Positions 24,908 through 34,623 of a stretch of DNA of 64,000 nt are shown here, one piece after another. How positions within the stretch are numbered: the stretch's first letter is position 1; every line of letters begins with the position of its first letter. Under the pieces are notes generated by a model. It saw nothing but the letters and a program-made list of their open reading frames with translations, did no database searches and was not told the DNA's origin. The stretch comes from a bacterium UBP6_UBA1209 (GTDB lineage Bacteria > UBP6 > UBA1177): NCBI GenBank assembly GCA_002309575.1, contig DBXP01000004.1:1-64000 (forward strand). The letters run 5' to 3'. The position numbers and the translations under genes are program-made.

Positions 24908-27046
24908 ATGAACCCGAACGAGTACAAAAAACTATATATTTTTGCTGCGCTCATATTTCTAGGTTTTGTCGGCATTGTAGGACGGATATACTTTATCATT
25001 CGTGATCATCCCAATCACGTCGAATACGAGGGGTCTGCCCCCAGGATCGTAAAAATACAGGGAAAACGCGGAACTATCTACGACAGGAACGGTACGCCTC
25101 TCGCTATGAGCGAACCTAAAAGCAACATTGCGATCGATCCCAGAGGAGTCACCTACAAAAAGGAGATGACGGCGTTTCTTATCGCGAATATGCCGCAGCT
25201 CGATCCGCAGGTGATAGAAAAGGCCTTGAAGCGCGACAGCAACTTCCAGTATCTCCAGAGGGATGCGAAGTATGAGGATGTCAGCAGGCTCAAGCAGGCG
25301 GTAAAGACCAAAATAAAGGATGTAAATTCTCAGATAAAAAGCATAAGAAGCAGAAAAGAGGGTATCGGAGGCGAAAAAGACACCCAAAAAAACCAGGAAG
25401 CAGATTATTTCAGAAAAATAAGGGATGACTTCGCATCTATCATATACGAAAACGGCTACAAACGTGTCTATCCGCAGGGAAAGCTTCTGGCCAATGTTTT
25501 GGGGCATACAAACAAGTATAAAATTGTGGGTGACAAGCAGAATGACGGAATCGAAGGTATCGAGTGGAAGTATGACGAATTTCTTTCGGGCGAGTTGAAG
25601 GAGATAAATAAAAATCCCAACGTGCATATCCCGCTGAGCGAAGATGACTTGTCTGTTTATGACGGCGCGGATGTCTATCTGACGATCGATGCAGACATCC
25701 AGTTTATTGCCGAAGAAGAGCTCGCCAAAGTGATGGAGAAGAGCAAGGCCAAGTGGGGGAGCGTTGTGATCATGGAACCCTCGTCAGGCAAGATCCTGGC
25801 GATGGCCAACAATCCCAGCTTCGACCCGGAAAACTACGGATCACCAGAAAACAGCGACCCTGCGAAGCACAGGAACTTTGCTGTAGCGGATCTTTTTGAG
25901 CCCGGTTCGACATTCAAAGTTTTTTCGATCCTTGCTGTCCTGAACGAAAACCTGAGCAAGCCCGGCGAGACGGTCTTCGGCGAAAACGGCAGGTTTTTTT
26001 TCGGCAAGAATCTTGTCAGGGATTCTCACCCTAACCAGTATATGACAATCCGTGACGTGATCGTGACTTCAAGCAATATCGGTACGATAAAATTTGCGGA
26101 CCGGCTTTCGAACAAGCAGCTTTACGAATATTTCACGATGTTCGGGTTCGGTCAGAAAAGCGGTATCAATATCGCAGGAGAGGCCTCCAGAGCGATCCGT
26201 AAATATGATAAATGGGTCCCGATTGATAAGGGCAACCTCTCTTTCGGTCAGGGACTTTCGGTAAATATGGTCCAGATGGTCAGAGCATATTCCGCTCTCT
26301 ACAACGGCGGAGTTCTGTGGCAGCCGGTCATTGTCGACCGCATCAAGGGTTTCAAGGACGGGAAAAAGATCGATAAGATAATCGCTCCGGAACCGAAGCG
26401 GCTTACATTCAAATACAACTCGGACCGTCAGATCGTTTCGATGATGGAGGGTGTCGTCACCGAGGGGACAGCGCGGCGGGCACAGCTGAACGGTGTCGAG
26501 GTCGGCGGAAAGACCGGAACGGCTCAGATCTACGATGTCAAGGCGAAGAAATATTCGTGGAACAGGGTCGTCTGCTCCTTTATCGGCGGTGTTCCCAACA
26601 ACAATCCGGCTTTCGTCATGATGGTCGCGATCAACGAACCTCAGGGCAAAGAGTACGGAGGAACGATCGCCGCTCCGGTGTTCAAGGCGATTTCCGAAAG
26701 GATACTGCCTAAATTCGGAGTCTTCCTCAACAAGAAAGAAAAGGATAAAGCAAAGATCCCGGATATGATAGACGAGGATAAAACAGGTACCGCAATTGCC
26801 GAGGAGTCGGGCGAAGAGTCTGACCTTGTCGCTGAAGGCGATTATGTCAGAGTCCCCAATTTTGTCGGCAAAGATGTCTCTGAGGCCATAAAGCTGGCAG
26901 GACTGAACTCGCTGGAGGTCGTCATTTCCGGCTCTCAGCTTAAAAACAAGATCGCCGGGCAATATCCGAAGGTCGGGAGCACTGTCTCTGCCGGTACGGT
27001 CGTAACTCTGGAGACCCTTAAAGAGGAAAAAGATGAAAATATCTGA
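24908..27046 (+). CDS. ftsI: Division transpeptidase FtsI (PBP3/PBP2x type) with PASTA domain
   Basis: 712 aa. One N-terminal membrane helix (FAALIFLGFVGIVGRIYF), a dimerisation domain starting RGTIYDRNGTPLA, and a penicillin-binding transpeptidase domain with S334-T-F-K337, S388-S-N390 and K535-T-G537. It ends in a single PASTA domain (about 648-706: YVRVPNFVGKDVSEAI). It cross-links septal peptidoglycan with FtsW. PASTA tails are usual in Firmicutes and Actinobacteria and occur in some deltaproteobacterial FtsI. A Lys-rich insertion near 125-160 is unusual. Its end overlaps murE by 14 bases. Confidence 0.95.
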   Translation: MNPNEYKKLYIFAALIFLGFVGIVGRIYFIIRDHPNHVEYEGSAPRIVKIQGKRGTIYDRNGTPLAMSEPKSNIAIDPRGVTYKKEMTAFLIANMPQLDPQVIEKALKRDSNFQYLQRDAKYEDVSRLKQAVKTKIKDVNSQIKSIRSRKEGIGGEKDTQKNQEADYFRKIRDDFASIIYENGYKRVYPQGKLLANVLGHTNKYKIVGDKQNDGIEGIEWKYDEFLSGELKEINKNPNVHIPLSEDDLSVYDGADVYLTIDADIQFIAEEELAKVMEKSKAKWGSVVIMEPSSGKILAMANNPSFDPENYGSPENSDPAKHRNFAVADLFEPGSTFKVFSILAVLNENLSKPGETVFGENGRFFFGKNLVRDSHPNQYMTIRDVIVTSSNIGTIKFADRLSNKQLYEYFTMFGFGQKSGINIAGEASRAIRKYDKWVPIDKGNLSFGQGLSVNMVQMVRAYSALYNGGVLWQPVIVDRIKGFKDGKKIDKIIAPEPKRLTFKYNSDRQIVSMMEGVVTEGTARRAQLNGVEVGGKTGTAQIYDVKAKKYSWNRVVCSFIGGVPNNNPAFVMMVAINEPQGKEYGGTIAAPVFKAISERILPKFGVFLNKKEKDKAKIPDMIDEDKTGTAIAEESGEESDLVAEGDYVRVPNFVGKDVSEAIKLAGLNSLEVVISGSQLKNKIAGQYPKVGSTVSAGTVVTLETLKEEKDENI

Positions 27047-28490
27047 TTTTATTAGACTGATAGAGTGCTTCGATCCTCGTCTCCAATCTGTTGACGAGGC
27101 TGAGATCGTGAAGATAACAGCCGATTCCAGAGAGGCTTCTGAAGGGTATGCCTTTTTTTGCGTCAAGGGATTCAAGAGCGACGGACACGATTTTATAGAC
27201 TCCGCTTTTGCAAACGGTGCATCTCTTGTGGTCGGCGAAAAGCCGCTTGATAAAAAAAACTATATTCAGATCTCATCGGTGCGTGACGCGCTCAACGAGA
27301 TCCTGCCCGCTTTTTACGGCTATCCGGACAGAAAAGGGGCTGCAATCGGCGTGACCGGGACCAACGGAAAGACTTCTACGACCTTTATTGTTGAACATAT
27401 CCTCGAAAAGAGCATGAGCTGCGGAGTGATCGGAACGCTTCACTACAAATATGCGGACAGGCTGATCCCGGCAGAGAACACGACTCCCGTGAACTGGAGA
27501 TGGTATTCTCTTCTTGACGATATGAGAAGATGCGGTGTCGGGGCGGTGATTTCTGAAGTAAGCAGCCACGCGCTTGCCGAGAACAGGATCGGCGCCACGC
27601 TCTTCGATGTGGCGGTCTTTACGAATCTGACCCGCGACCACATGGATTTCCACAAAACCGTGGAAAACTACTATGAGGCGAAAAAGAGGCTTTTCACCAG
27701 GCATCTGGCTAAAGGAGGAACGGCTGTCATCAACATTGACGACGAGTTCGGCCGCAGGCTCAGTACGGAACTTCCTGATGATGTAAAGCTTATACGGTTT
27801 TCAACCTCAGACCGTTCCGCAGAGCTTTTTGTCGAAGTCCTCGAGCTTACGACTGCAGGAAGCAGAGTCCGGTTCAACATGGGTGATTTCAGCGGGGAAC
27901 TGACGATCCCTCTGGTAGGAAGATTCAACATATACAACGCTGCCGGCTCATTTGCGGCTGCACAGGTCTTTGTCGGCAGAGAGGCTGCTGCAAAGCGGCT
28001 TGCCGAGGGTGTCTCCGTGCCCGGAAGGCTTGAAAGGATAGGCAGAAGTTCAGTTTTTGTCGATTATGCACATACGCCGGATGCCCTCGAAAACGTTTTG
28101 AATACGCTGAACGATCTTGGGGTCTACTCAAAAATAATAACTGTCGTAGGTGCCGGCGGAGACCGTGACAAGGGCAAAAGACCGCTTATGGGTGCTATTT
28201 CATGTAAACTCAGCGACATTGTTATTTTGACGGACGACAACCCGCGGAGTGAAGACCCTGACGCGATCGTTTCGGAGATCTATTCCGGCTGCGACACATC
28301 CGAGTGCCGTGTCGAAATAGTCCGCGACAGGGCTATGGCGATCCGCCGGGCAATAGAGCTGGCGGATGAGAAAACGGCTGTTCTGATTGCCGGTAAGGGC
28401 GCCGAAGATTACCAGATAACGAAGAGCGGAAAGCACCATTTTTCGGACAGGGAAGAGGTCTTGAAGGTTCTTGAAGAGGAGAGACGCTAA
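27033..28490 (+). CDS. murE: UDP-MurNAc-L-Ala-D-Glu:meso-DAP ligase
   Basis: 485 aa. ATP loop GVTGTNGKTSTTF, the carbamylated-Lys region and the DDNPRSEDP motif. DNPR is the signature of meso-diaminopimelate-adding MurE (Lys enzymes differ), implying DAP-type peptidoglycan. It starts inside the end of ftsI and its stop shares a base with the murF ATG (TAATG). Confidence 0.97.
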   Translation: MKISDFIRLIECFDPRLQSVDEAEIVKITADSREASEGYAFFCVKGFKSDGHDFIDSAFANGASLVVGEKPLDKKNYIQISSVRDALNEILPAFYGYPDRKGAAIGVTGTNGKTSTTFIVEHILEKSMSCGVIGTLHYKYADRLIPAENTTPVNWRWYSLLDDMRRCGVGAVISEVSSHALAENRIGATLFDVAVFTNLTRDHMDFHKTVENYYEAKKRLFTRHLAKGGTAVINIDDEFGRRLSTELPDDVKLIRFSTSDRSAELFVEVLELTTAGSRVRFNMGDFSGELTIPLVGRFNIYNAAGSFAAAQVFVGREAAAKRLAEGVSVPGRLERIGRSSVFVDYAHTPDALENVLNTLNDLGVYSKIITVVGAGGDRDKGKRPLMGAISCKLSDIVILTDDNPRSEDPDAIVSEIYSGCDTSECRVEIVRDRAMAIRRAIELADEKTAVLIAGKGAEDYQITKSGKHHFSDREEVLKVLEEERR

Positions 28491-29761
28491 TGTTTTCATC
28501 ACTTTTGATTGAGAGGGCAGCTGAAAGGCTCGGATTGAAAATTAAATTGGAACCGTCAATTATTTCAGGGTGTTATATCGATTCAAGAGCCTGCGGCAGC
28601 AATTCGCTGTTCTTCGCCTTCAAAGGAGAGAGGGTCGACGGCCACAGCTTCGTTCCTGAGTTGTTGAAACGCAGCGTCATCTGTGTCGGAACAGAGGATT
28701 TCAAAGACAGAAAATATATAAAAGTTCCCGATACAGCGGAATTTATGGCTGCACTTGCCAGGGAAAGACGCAATAAATTTAATGGTTTGGTCCTCTGCGT
28801 GACTGGCTCCAGCGGAAAAACCTCGACACGTCAGCTTGTCGTTTCGATGCTGAAAGAGCTTAAGCTCCGTGTCCATGCCACGAGCGGGAATCTCAACAAC
28901 CATCTCGGAATGCCGCTTGTGATCCTCAATATGCCGCTTTACTGCGAAGCGCTGGTGCTTGAGATCGGAATGAACCACGCCGGCGAACTGAAACACCTTG
29001 TTGAGATCGCGCAGCCCGGTTTCGGAGTGATCACGAACATCGGTACAGCCCATATCGGAAATTTCGGATCCCAGGCTGAACTGGCGCAGGCAAAGCTCGA
29101 AATCTTCAACTTTTCAGACGCTGTCGCTGTTGCAGACGTTTCCGACCCGTATATCTCGAAGTGGGTTTCCGAGAATGAGGGAAAGAGGGAAATAGTTAAG
29201 TATTCAAAGGCTGAGCTTGAAGAATTGGCTAAAGAATACAGCGAGTTGCCTGATTTTATGGTTGAAAACCTCCTGACTGCCAAAAGTATCGTTTCAGCGG
29301 CAGCCGGACGCCTGCCTGATCTTCAGAAAAGTATCGACGGCTGCGAGCTTCCGGCGATGAGAGGCGAGGTAAGGATCGTCGGAAAGAGGCTTTTTGTCGT
29401 TGACTGCTACAATGCAAATCCTGCTTCGATGCAGAAATCGATCGACAACTTTTTGCGCCGCTATACGTCTGACAATGTCTTTATTCTCGGCAGTATGTTC
29501 GAGCTGGGTGAATTTTCCGGCGAGATGCACCGCAGGATCCTGGATAATCTTATCAGTGCCGGAGTAAAATCGCCTGTTTTCCTTATCGGATCTGAGTTCG
29601 AGAAGGTCAAGGCTGATTATGCGAACCAGAAAAATATTAGTTTTTTCAACGATATATCGGAAGCCGCCAGACATCTGCCTTCAGAGGGAAACTTTTTGCT
29701 GAAGGGTTCAAGAGGCAACAGGCTCGAAACGATTTTTTCACTTCCGGAGGTTAAGGAATGA
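28490..29761 (+). CDS. murF: UDP-MurNAc-tripeptide:D-Ala-D-Ala ligase
   Basis: 423 aa. Adds D-Ala-D-Ala to the tripeptide. The ATP loop reads TGSSGKTSTRQL (Ser in place of the more usual Asn). LNNHLGMPL, EIGMNHAGELKHL, NIGTAHIGNFGS and VDCYNANPASMQKS are typical MurF segments. It overlaps murD by four bases (ATGA). In most bacteria mraY stands next; here it does not. Confidence 0.96.
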   Translation: MFSSLLIERAAERLGLKIKLEPSIISGCYIDSRACGSNSLFFAFKGERVDGHSFVPELLKRSVICVGTEDFKDRKYIKVPDTAEFMAALARERRNKFNGLVLCVTGSSGKTSTRQLVVSMLKELKLRVHATSGNLNNHLGMPLVILNMPLYCEALVLEIGMNHAGELKHLVEIAQPGFGVITNIGTAHIGNFGSQAELAQAKLEIFNFSDAVAVADVSDPYISKWVSENEGKREIVKYSKAELEELAKEYSELPDFMVENLLTAKSIVSAAAGRLPDLQKSIDGCELPAMRGEVRIVGKRLFVVDCYNANPASMQKSIDNFLRRYTSDNVFILGSMFELGEFSGEMHRRILDNLISAGVKSPVFLIGSEFEKVKADYANQKNISFFNDISEAARHLPSEGNFLLKGSRGNRLETIFSLPEVKE

Positions 29762-31041
29762 GAGCTTTAATACTTGGCTTGGGCATTTCAGGTCTCTCCT
29801 CTGCCCGTTTCCTGAAGGGAAGGGGTTACGAGGTCTATATTTTTGATGACAACAAGGAGACTTTGGAAAAAAATTCAAAGGATTACGAAGTTTACGACCA
29901 GAGCCTTAAATACGACCTGGCGATAATCAGCCCCGGAGTTCCCGCGACTCATCCGGTCGTCCGCAAAATTTCAGAGCAGGGTACCGAGGTTATCGGAGAG
30001 ATGGAGCTTGCCGGAAGGTATATCACCGGCGAGAAGGTCATCGCAGTGACCGGTACAAACGGAAAGTCGACAACAGTCTCTCTGGTCCATTCGTTTCTGA
30101 GTGATGCCGGCTTCAAGTCGTTCCTCTGCGGCAACATCGGCGAACCAGTGATCAACGGCGTCGGGAAGGGCTGCGACTTTCTGGTCATCGAAATCAGCTC
30201 GTTCCAGCTTGAGACTCTGAAAAGCCTGCATCCGGATGTCGCGATGGTCCTGAATGTGACTCCGGACCATCTGGACCGCTACAACGGTTTTGAGGATTAC
30301 CGCAATACGAAGCTCAATCTGCTCAGATTGTTGAAAAAGGATGGTTTCGGTGTTGTTGGAAAGGGTGTCGTCGAAGAGTCTGACGGCATCTGCTGCGATC
30401 TTAAAACCTTTGCCGTCGAGGGGACCGAAGATATATCATACGACGGAAAATACGTTTCAAAAGGTGATCTCAGGCTCGATATAAGCGGAATAAAGCTTAC
30501 CGGCCACCACAATGTCGAAAATATCATGGCTGCTCTTCTGGGCGTCGGGAAGTGGGTCAGGGATCCCCTGAAAATGAGGAAAACTTTAGAGGATTTCAAG
30601 CCTCTGGCTCACAGGACGGCGCTGGTCGACAGCTTCCATGGTGTCGATTTTATTGATGATTCCAAAGGTACCAACGTCGGTGCCGTTGAAAAGTCGCTTG
30701 CCGGACTGCCGGACGGAAAGGTCGTCCTGATACTCGGAGGAGTCGATAAAGGCGGAAGTTACGAGCCGATCCGTCTCCTTGCCGAGACAAAGTGCAAGGG
30801 GATAGTGCTCATCGGGGCAGCGCGTGAGGTCATCCGCCCCTTCTTTGCAGGTTTCCCGAATACGGTCGATGCCGAGTCGATGAGCGATGCCGTCGAGAAG
30901 GCGTTCGAACTTGCAAAAAATGACGGGGTGGTGCTTTTTTCTCCTGCCTGCTCAAGTTTCGACTGGTACAGGAACTACAAGGAAAGAGGCGTCGATTTCG
31001 TTAATAAAGTTGCTGATCTGAAGGCAAAAATCAGAGGCTGA
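29758..31041 (+). CDS. murD: UDP-MurNAc-L-Ala:D-Glu ligase
   Basis: 427 aa. N-terminal LGLGISGLSSARFL nucleotide fold, ATP loop VTGTNGKSTTVSL, EISSFQLETL, NVTPDHLDRYNGFEDY, the HNVEN motif and FSPACSSFDWYRNYKERG at the end, all diagnostic. It directly follows murF with overlapping start and precedes ftsW by four bases. Confidence 0.97.
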   Translation: MRALILGLGISGLSSARFLKGRGYEVYIFDDNKETLEKNSKDYEVYDQSLKYDLAIISPGVPATHPVVRKISEQGTEVIGEMELAGRYITGEKVIAVTGTNGKSTTVSLVHSFLSDAGFKSFLCGNIGEPVINGVGKGCDFLVIEISSFQLETLKSLHPDVAMVLNVTPDHLDRYNGFEDYRNTKLNLLRLLKKDGFGVVGKGVVEESDGICCDLKTFAVEGTEDISYDGKYVSKGDLRLDISGIKLTGHHNVENIMAALLGVGKWVRDPLKMRKTLEDFKPLAHRTALVDSFHGVDFIDDSKGTNVGAVEKSLAGLPDGKVVLILGGVDKGGSYEPIRLLAETKCKGIVLIGAAREVIRPFFAGFPNTVDAESMSDAVEKAFELAKNDGVVLFSPACSSFDWYRNYKERGVDFVNKVADLKAKIRG

Positions 31042-31045
31042 GAAG

Positions 31046-32140
31046 ATGGACAGAGCTGCAAAAACATACTTTATGATCGCCTTTTTGCTGACAGTCATCG
31101 GTATGATCATGGTTTTCAATGTCAAGGTCTTCAACAGTGTCTCTGCCGATGAGATCGCTTTAGTGCAGCTTCGTTCTTTACTTCTCAACATGCTTATCGC
31201 GGCTGCAGTCTTTACTGTGACCTGCACGGTAAAGCTGGAGATGCTCAGAAACAACATTATCTGGATACTTCTGCTGGGTTTCGTCCTGCTTGTGCTGACC
31301 TTTCTGATAGGAACGACCGTAAACGGTTCGAAGCGCTGGATCGACCTTCGTGTCATGATGCTTCAGCCGTCGGAGCTGATCAAGCTTATCGGTGTTTTTT
31401 ATCTCAGCTCGATCATCGAAAGCAAAATCAAAAACGGCGAAAAGCTTAAGGAGCTCTTTTTCCCGCTGGTCATTATGGGGCTTTATGCAGGGCTCATTGC
31501 GATTGAAGACCTGGGAACCGCGACCCTGATAGGCTTGATCACTCTTTTGATGCTTTTCATCGCTGGTTACGACAAGAGATCGATGTGTATTATTGCTATT
31601 TTGGGGATAATCGCCTTTACCGGTTATGTCTTTATGGACGGAAAGTCTTACCGTGTAATGCGTATGCAGAGCTTCATAAATCCCTGGGCTGTCGCCAAGA
31701 GCTGGGGTTACCAGAATGTCCAGTCGCTTGCCGCGATAGGGATGGGAGGTCTTTACGGAAAGGGTTTCGGCAACTCGACAAAGAAGATCACGGTCCTGCC
31801 GGAGGCCCATACTGATTTCATTTTTGCAGTGTTCTGCGAGGAGTTCGGACTTGTCGGCAGCATCGTTTTGATCCTGCTGTTTGTCGGTTTGCTCGTATTG
31901 GGTGTCTATTTTGCCCGAAAGATGCGAAATAGATTTAACTTTTATTTGATTTCAGGGTACACTCTGCTGATCGGTATTCAGACGCTGGTCAACCTCGGTG
32001 TCGTTACATCGAGCTTGCCGAACAAAGGTGTCCCGCTGCCGTTTATAAGCTACGGCGGAACATCACTTGTCGTGAATTGGGCGATTATTGGATTTGTACT
32101 GAATGCTGTAATGTCTGACAAGAAAGAGCAAATCAGTTAG
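31046..32140 (+). CDS. ftsW: SEDS glycosyltransferase FtsW
   Basis: 364 aa, about ten membrane helices. SEDS motifs KRWIDLRVMMLQPSELIKL, GYQNVQSLAAIGMGGLYGKG, LPEAHTDFIFAVFCEEFG and GVPLPFISYGGTSL are present; the Asp after AHT is the key catalytic-region residue. It polymerises lipid II at the septum with FtsI. Position between murD and murG marks it as FtsW rather than RodA. Confidence 0.96.
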   Translation: MDRAAKTYFMIAFLLTVIGMIMVFNVKVFNSVSADEIALVQLRSLLLNMLIAAAVFTVTCTVKLEMLRNNIIWILLLGFVLLVLTFLIGTTVNGSKRWIDLRVMMLQPSELIKLIGVFYLSSIIESKIKNGEKLKELFFPLVIMGLYAGLIAIEDLGTATLIGLITLLMLFIAGYDKRSMCIIAILGIIAFTGYVFMDGKSYRVMRMQSFINPWAVAKSWGYQNVQSLAAIGMGGLYGKGFGNSTKKITVLPEAHTDFIFAVFCEEFGLVGSIVLILLFVGLLVLGVYFARKMRNRFNFYLISGYTLLIGIQTLVNLGVVTSSLPNKGVPLPFISYGGTSLVVNWAIIGFVLNAVMSDKKEQIS

Positions 32141-32155
32141 CAGAGGGAGGTTTTG

Positions 32156-33265
32156 ATGGAAAATCAGATAACGACAAAGGCGATCGTGCTTTTGACAGGT
32201 GTGAACAGCAGGGAGCGTTACAAGGCGGCTATTTCCGTTGCCGGAGATCTGCGCTTCCGCGGGATTACCCCGATAATTGCCCTCCCGAAGAATTCGATCT
32301 ACGAGCGCTTCTTTACCGAAAGAGGGTACGAGGTGGTCCCGACGCCGGTCTTCCCTGAGAGCAAGGGGCTTCTGCTGAAAATTGCCAAGGCTCTTAAGAT
32401 GGGGCAGAGCATTCAGGATTTTTTCAAACTTTTTGAGATCAAGTCTATAAGCGGCGTTTTCAGTTTCGGCGGGAATATATCTCTTCCGGCGCTCGAGGCG
32501 GCTGTGCGCCTTCCGAAGAAGGTCAAGGTCTTCCTTGTCGAGCAGAATGCCGACATTGCAAAGGTCCACGAGGAGTTCGTTTCAAAGGCGACGAGGATCT
32601 ACCTGCCGTTCCAGGAGATGGAGGCGAAGCTGAATCTTCCGAATTCTTTTGTCTCCGGTATTCCGGTCGAGCGCGAGGTCCTGAGATCCGAGCCGATGGA
32701 ATTTACCACAACCAAGAAAAAACTGCTGGTCCTGGGGTGCCGGAAGGATACCAAAGAGTTCAACGACATGGTCTTCTACCTTCTGGACAACTACTCTGAG
32801 ATCAAGAGGGATTTCTACATAATCCAGGAGACTGGAGAGAGGGATGTCGCGTCTATCAGCCGTTACTACGAAAAGCAGAAGATCGACGCTACATGCGAGA
32901 TGTTCTACGACAACCGCGGTCCCTGTCTGAAGGCAGCCGATATAGTTATTTCGCGTCCGAACAGCGATGTCATTGCCGAGATAACGGCGCTCAAGAAGCA
33001 GGCGATATACATCCCGCTTCCGCAGTCGAAGGATTACTTCCAGAAGCTGAACGCGCTGCAGCTGGCCAAGAGCGGCGCAGCATATTTGATCGAGGACAGG
33101 ACAACGGGAACTCCGGCGAAGAGGTATAAAAAGCTGATGCAGATCCTCAGCTCCTATACACGCCAGGAGGATGTAATGAAGGATAAGCTCGCCGAGATGG
33201 ATTTTGAAAATTCATCGAAACGTATTGCCGGCGATATTGAATTTCTGCTGCAGGGAAAGCACTGA
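32156..33265 (+). CDS. murG: Divergent MurG-like glycosyltransferase
   Basis: 369 aa from the ATG at 32156 (GGGAGG upstream). Position between ftsW and murC and the length fit MurG, which adds GlcNAc to lipid I. The second half keeps recognisable features: ADIVISRPNSDVIAEITALK, IYIPLPQSKDYFQKLNALQL and SGAAYLIED, and the first half keeps VEQNADIAKVHE. The glycine-rich loops that define MurG are altered: the N-terminal GGTGGH is LLTGVNSRERY, GGYxSxP is FGGNISLP, and GGSxGA is LGCRKDTKE. It is either a strongly diverged MurG or one with changed substrate handling. Confidence 0.75.
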   Translation: MENQITTKAIVLLTGVNSRERYKAAISVAGDLRFRGITPIIALPKNSIYERFFTERGYEVVPTPVFPESKGLLLKIAKALKMGQSIQDFFKLFEIKSISGVFSFGGNISLPALEAAVRLPKKVKVFLVEQNADIAKVHEEFVSKATRIYLPFQEMEAKLNLPNSFVSGIPVEREVLRSEPMEFTTTKKKLLVLGCRKDTKEFNDMVFYLLDNYSEIKRDFYIIQETGERDVASISRYYEKQKIDATCEMFYDNRGPCLKAADIVISRPNSDVIAEITALKKQAIYIPLPQSKDYFQKLNALQLAKSGAAYLIEDRTTGTPAKRYKKLMQILSSYTRQEDVMKDKLAEMDFENSSKRIAGDIEFLLQGKH

Positions 33266-34623
33266 TGCACATTCATTTTATGGGAATAGGCGGGAGCGGG
33301 GTCAGCGGTCTTGCGGTTTTTGCCGCATCTCTCGGGTATAAAGTCTCCGGCTGCGATTCCTGTGAAAGCGACTATTTCAAGATGGTGAAGGGAAAGGGGA
33401 TCCCATGCATGAAGGGGCATTCCGCCTCCCATCTCGACGGGGTAGATCTGCTGGTCCGCTCCAGCGCTGTCCGCCTTGACAACGAAGAGGTCGTCGAGGC
33501 AGAAAAACGCGGCATCGAGGTCAAAAGACGCGGTGAGTTCCTCGCATACCTTCTCAATGACCGCTATACGATAGGTGTCGGCGGAAGTCACGGAAAGACC
33601 ACAACGACCTGGATGATCTTCAGACTTCTGAGAGAGGCCGGAGTCAGCGCATCGATCTATGCCGGCGGCAAAAGCGGCGGATTTTCGAGCATCTGCGATT
33701 CCGAGCCGTTTGTCGTCGAGCTTGACGAAAGCGACGGCTCCATCTTTCTGGCGAAGCCTGACTCTTTGGTTCTTACCAACCTCGAATACGAGCACGCCGA
33801 CTACTATAAATCGCCGCTTGAGATGCTGAAGCGTTTTGAGGATTACCTGCACTCCTACAGGCAGAAAAGCCTTGTGGTAGGCCGCGGATTCGACCTGAGC
33901 GACAGGATCTACGACGATTTTTCACCCCTTTCGTTCCCAAGCAGGGGTGAGGTCGAGAACGGCGAGCCATTCCAGAACAGCGACGGCAGCGGCTTTACTT
34001 TTTCGAACGGAAAGCTCTGGTTCGAGCCGCACGGCAGGAAGGTCTGCGTCGGGCGTCTGAATGAGCCTCTGCACATCCTGCAAAACAGGTCGGCGGCGCT
34101 GCTTGCAGCAAACAACTATCTTGGATCACAAGGAAGATCCATGCCGGATATCGATTATGAATCGTTTTGGAACAATCTTCCGAAGGTCGACCGCCGTTTT
34201 CAGGTTGTCGGCAGCTACCACGGACTTTCGCTTGTTGACGACTACGCCCACCACCCGAGCGAGATCCGTGCAACGATCGAGCAGGCAAGAGGGGCTTACC
34301 GCAGTTTTTACCTGATTTTCCAGCCGCACCGCTACAGCCGTTTTTCAGCCTTTTATGACAGGTTCGTAGAGACTCTGAAGGGTGTCGAAAACCTTTTTGT
34401 GCTGCCGGTCTACTCGGCCGGAGAGGAGAACCTGGATGTCGATTCAGAGAGCCTGGTTAAAGAGCTCAACGGTCTCGGCAATAATGCAAAATATTTTGAA
34501 AGTGTAGATCAAGTTGTTGATTTTATTAAGTTAAATGTTGATTCGTTCAAGGCTTCCGCGATCGTTTCAGTCGGCGCTGGAGACTTGAACCGTGTATTCA
34601 GAGAGCTTTTGGGGGCAAGGTGA
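33265..34623 (+). CDS. murC: UDP-MurNAc:L-Ala ligase
   Basis: 452 aa. MHIHFMGIGGSGVSGLA at the start, the SSAVRLDNEEV segment, ATP loop VGGSHGKTTTTWM, VDDYAHHPSEIRATI and FQPHRYSRF are hallmarks. The ATG overlaps the murG stop (TGATG) and the stop overlaps the murB GTG. Confidence 0.97.
   Translation: MHIHFMGIGGSGVSGLAVFAASLGYKVSGCDSCESDYFKMVKGKGIPCMKGHSASHLDGVDLLVRSSAVRLDNEEVVEAEKRGIEVKRRGEFLAYLLNDRYTIGVGGSHGKTTTTWMIFRLLREAGVSASIYAGGKSGGFSSICDSEPFVVELDESDGSIFLAKPDSLVLTNLEYEHADYYKSPLEMLKRFEDYLHSYRQKSLVVGRGFDLSDRIYDDFSPLSFPSRGEVENGEPFQNSDGSGFTFSNGKLWFEPHGRKVCVGRLNEPLHILQNRSAALLAANNYLGSQGRSMPDIDYESFWNNLPKVDRRFQVVGSYHGLSLVDDYAHHPSEIRATIEQARGAYRSFYLIFQPHRYSRFSAFYDRFVETLKGVENLFVLPVYSAGEENLDVDSESLVKELNGLGNNAKYFESVDQVVDFIKLNVDSFKASAIVSVGAGDLNRVFRELLGAR

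Noticed and set aside
26069..27175. Minus-strand frame of 368 codons within ftsI and murE
   Set aside because: Antisense to conserved transpeptidase and ligase motifs; no start signal and low-complexity composition.
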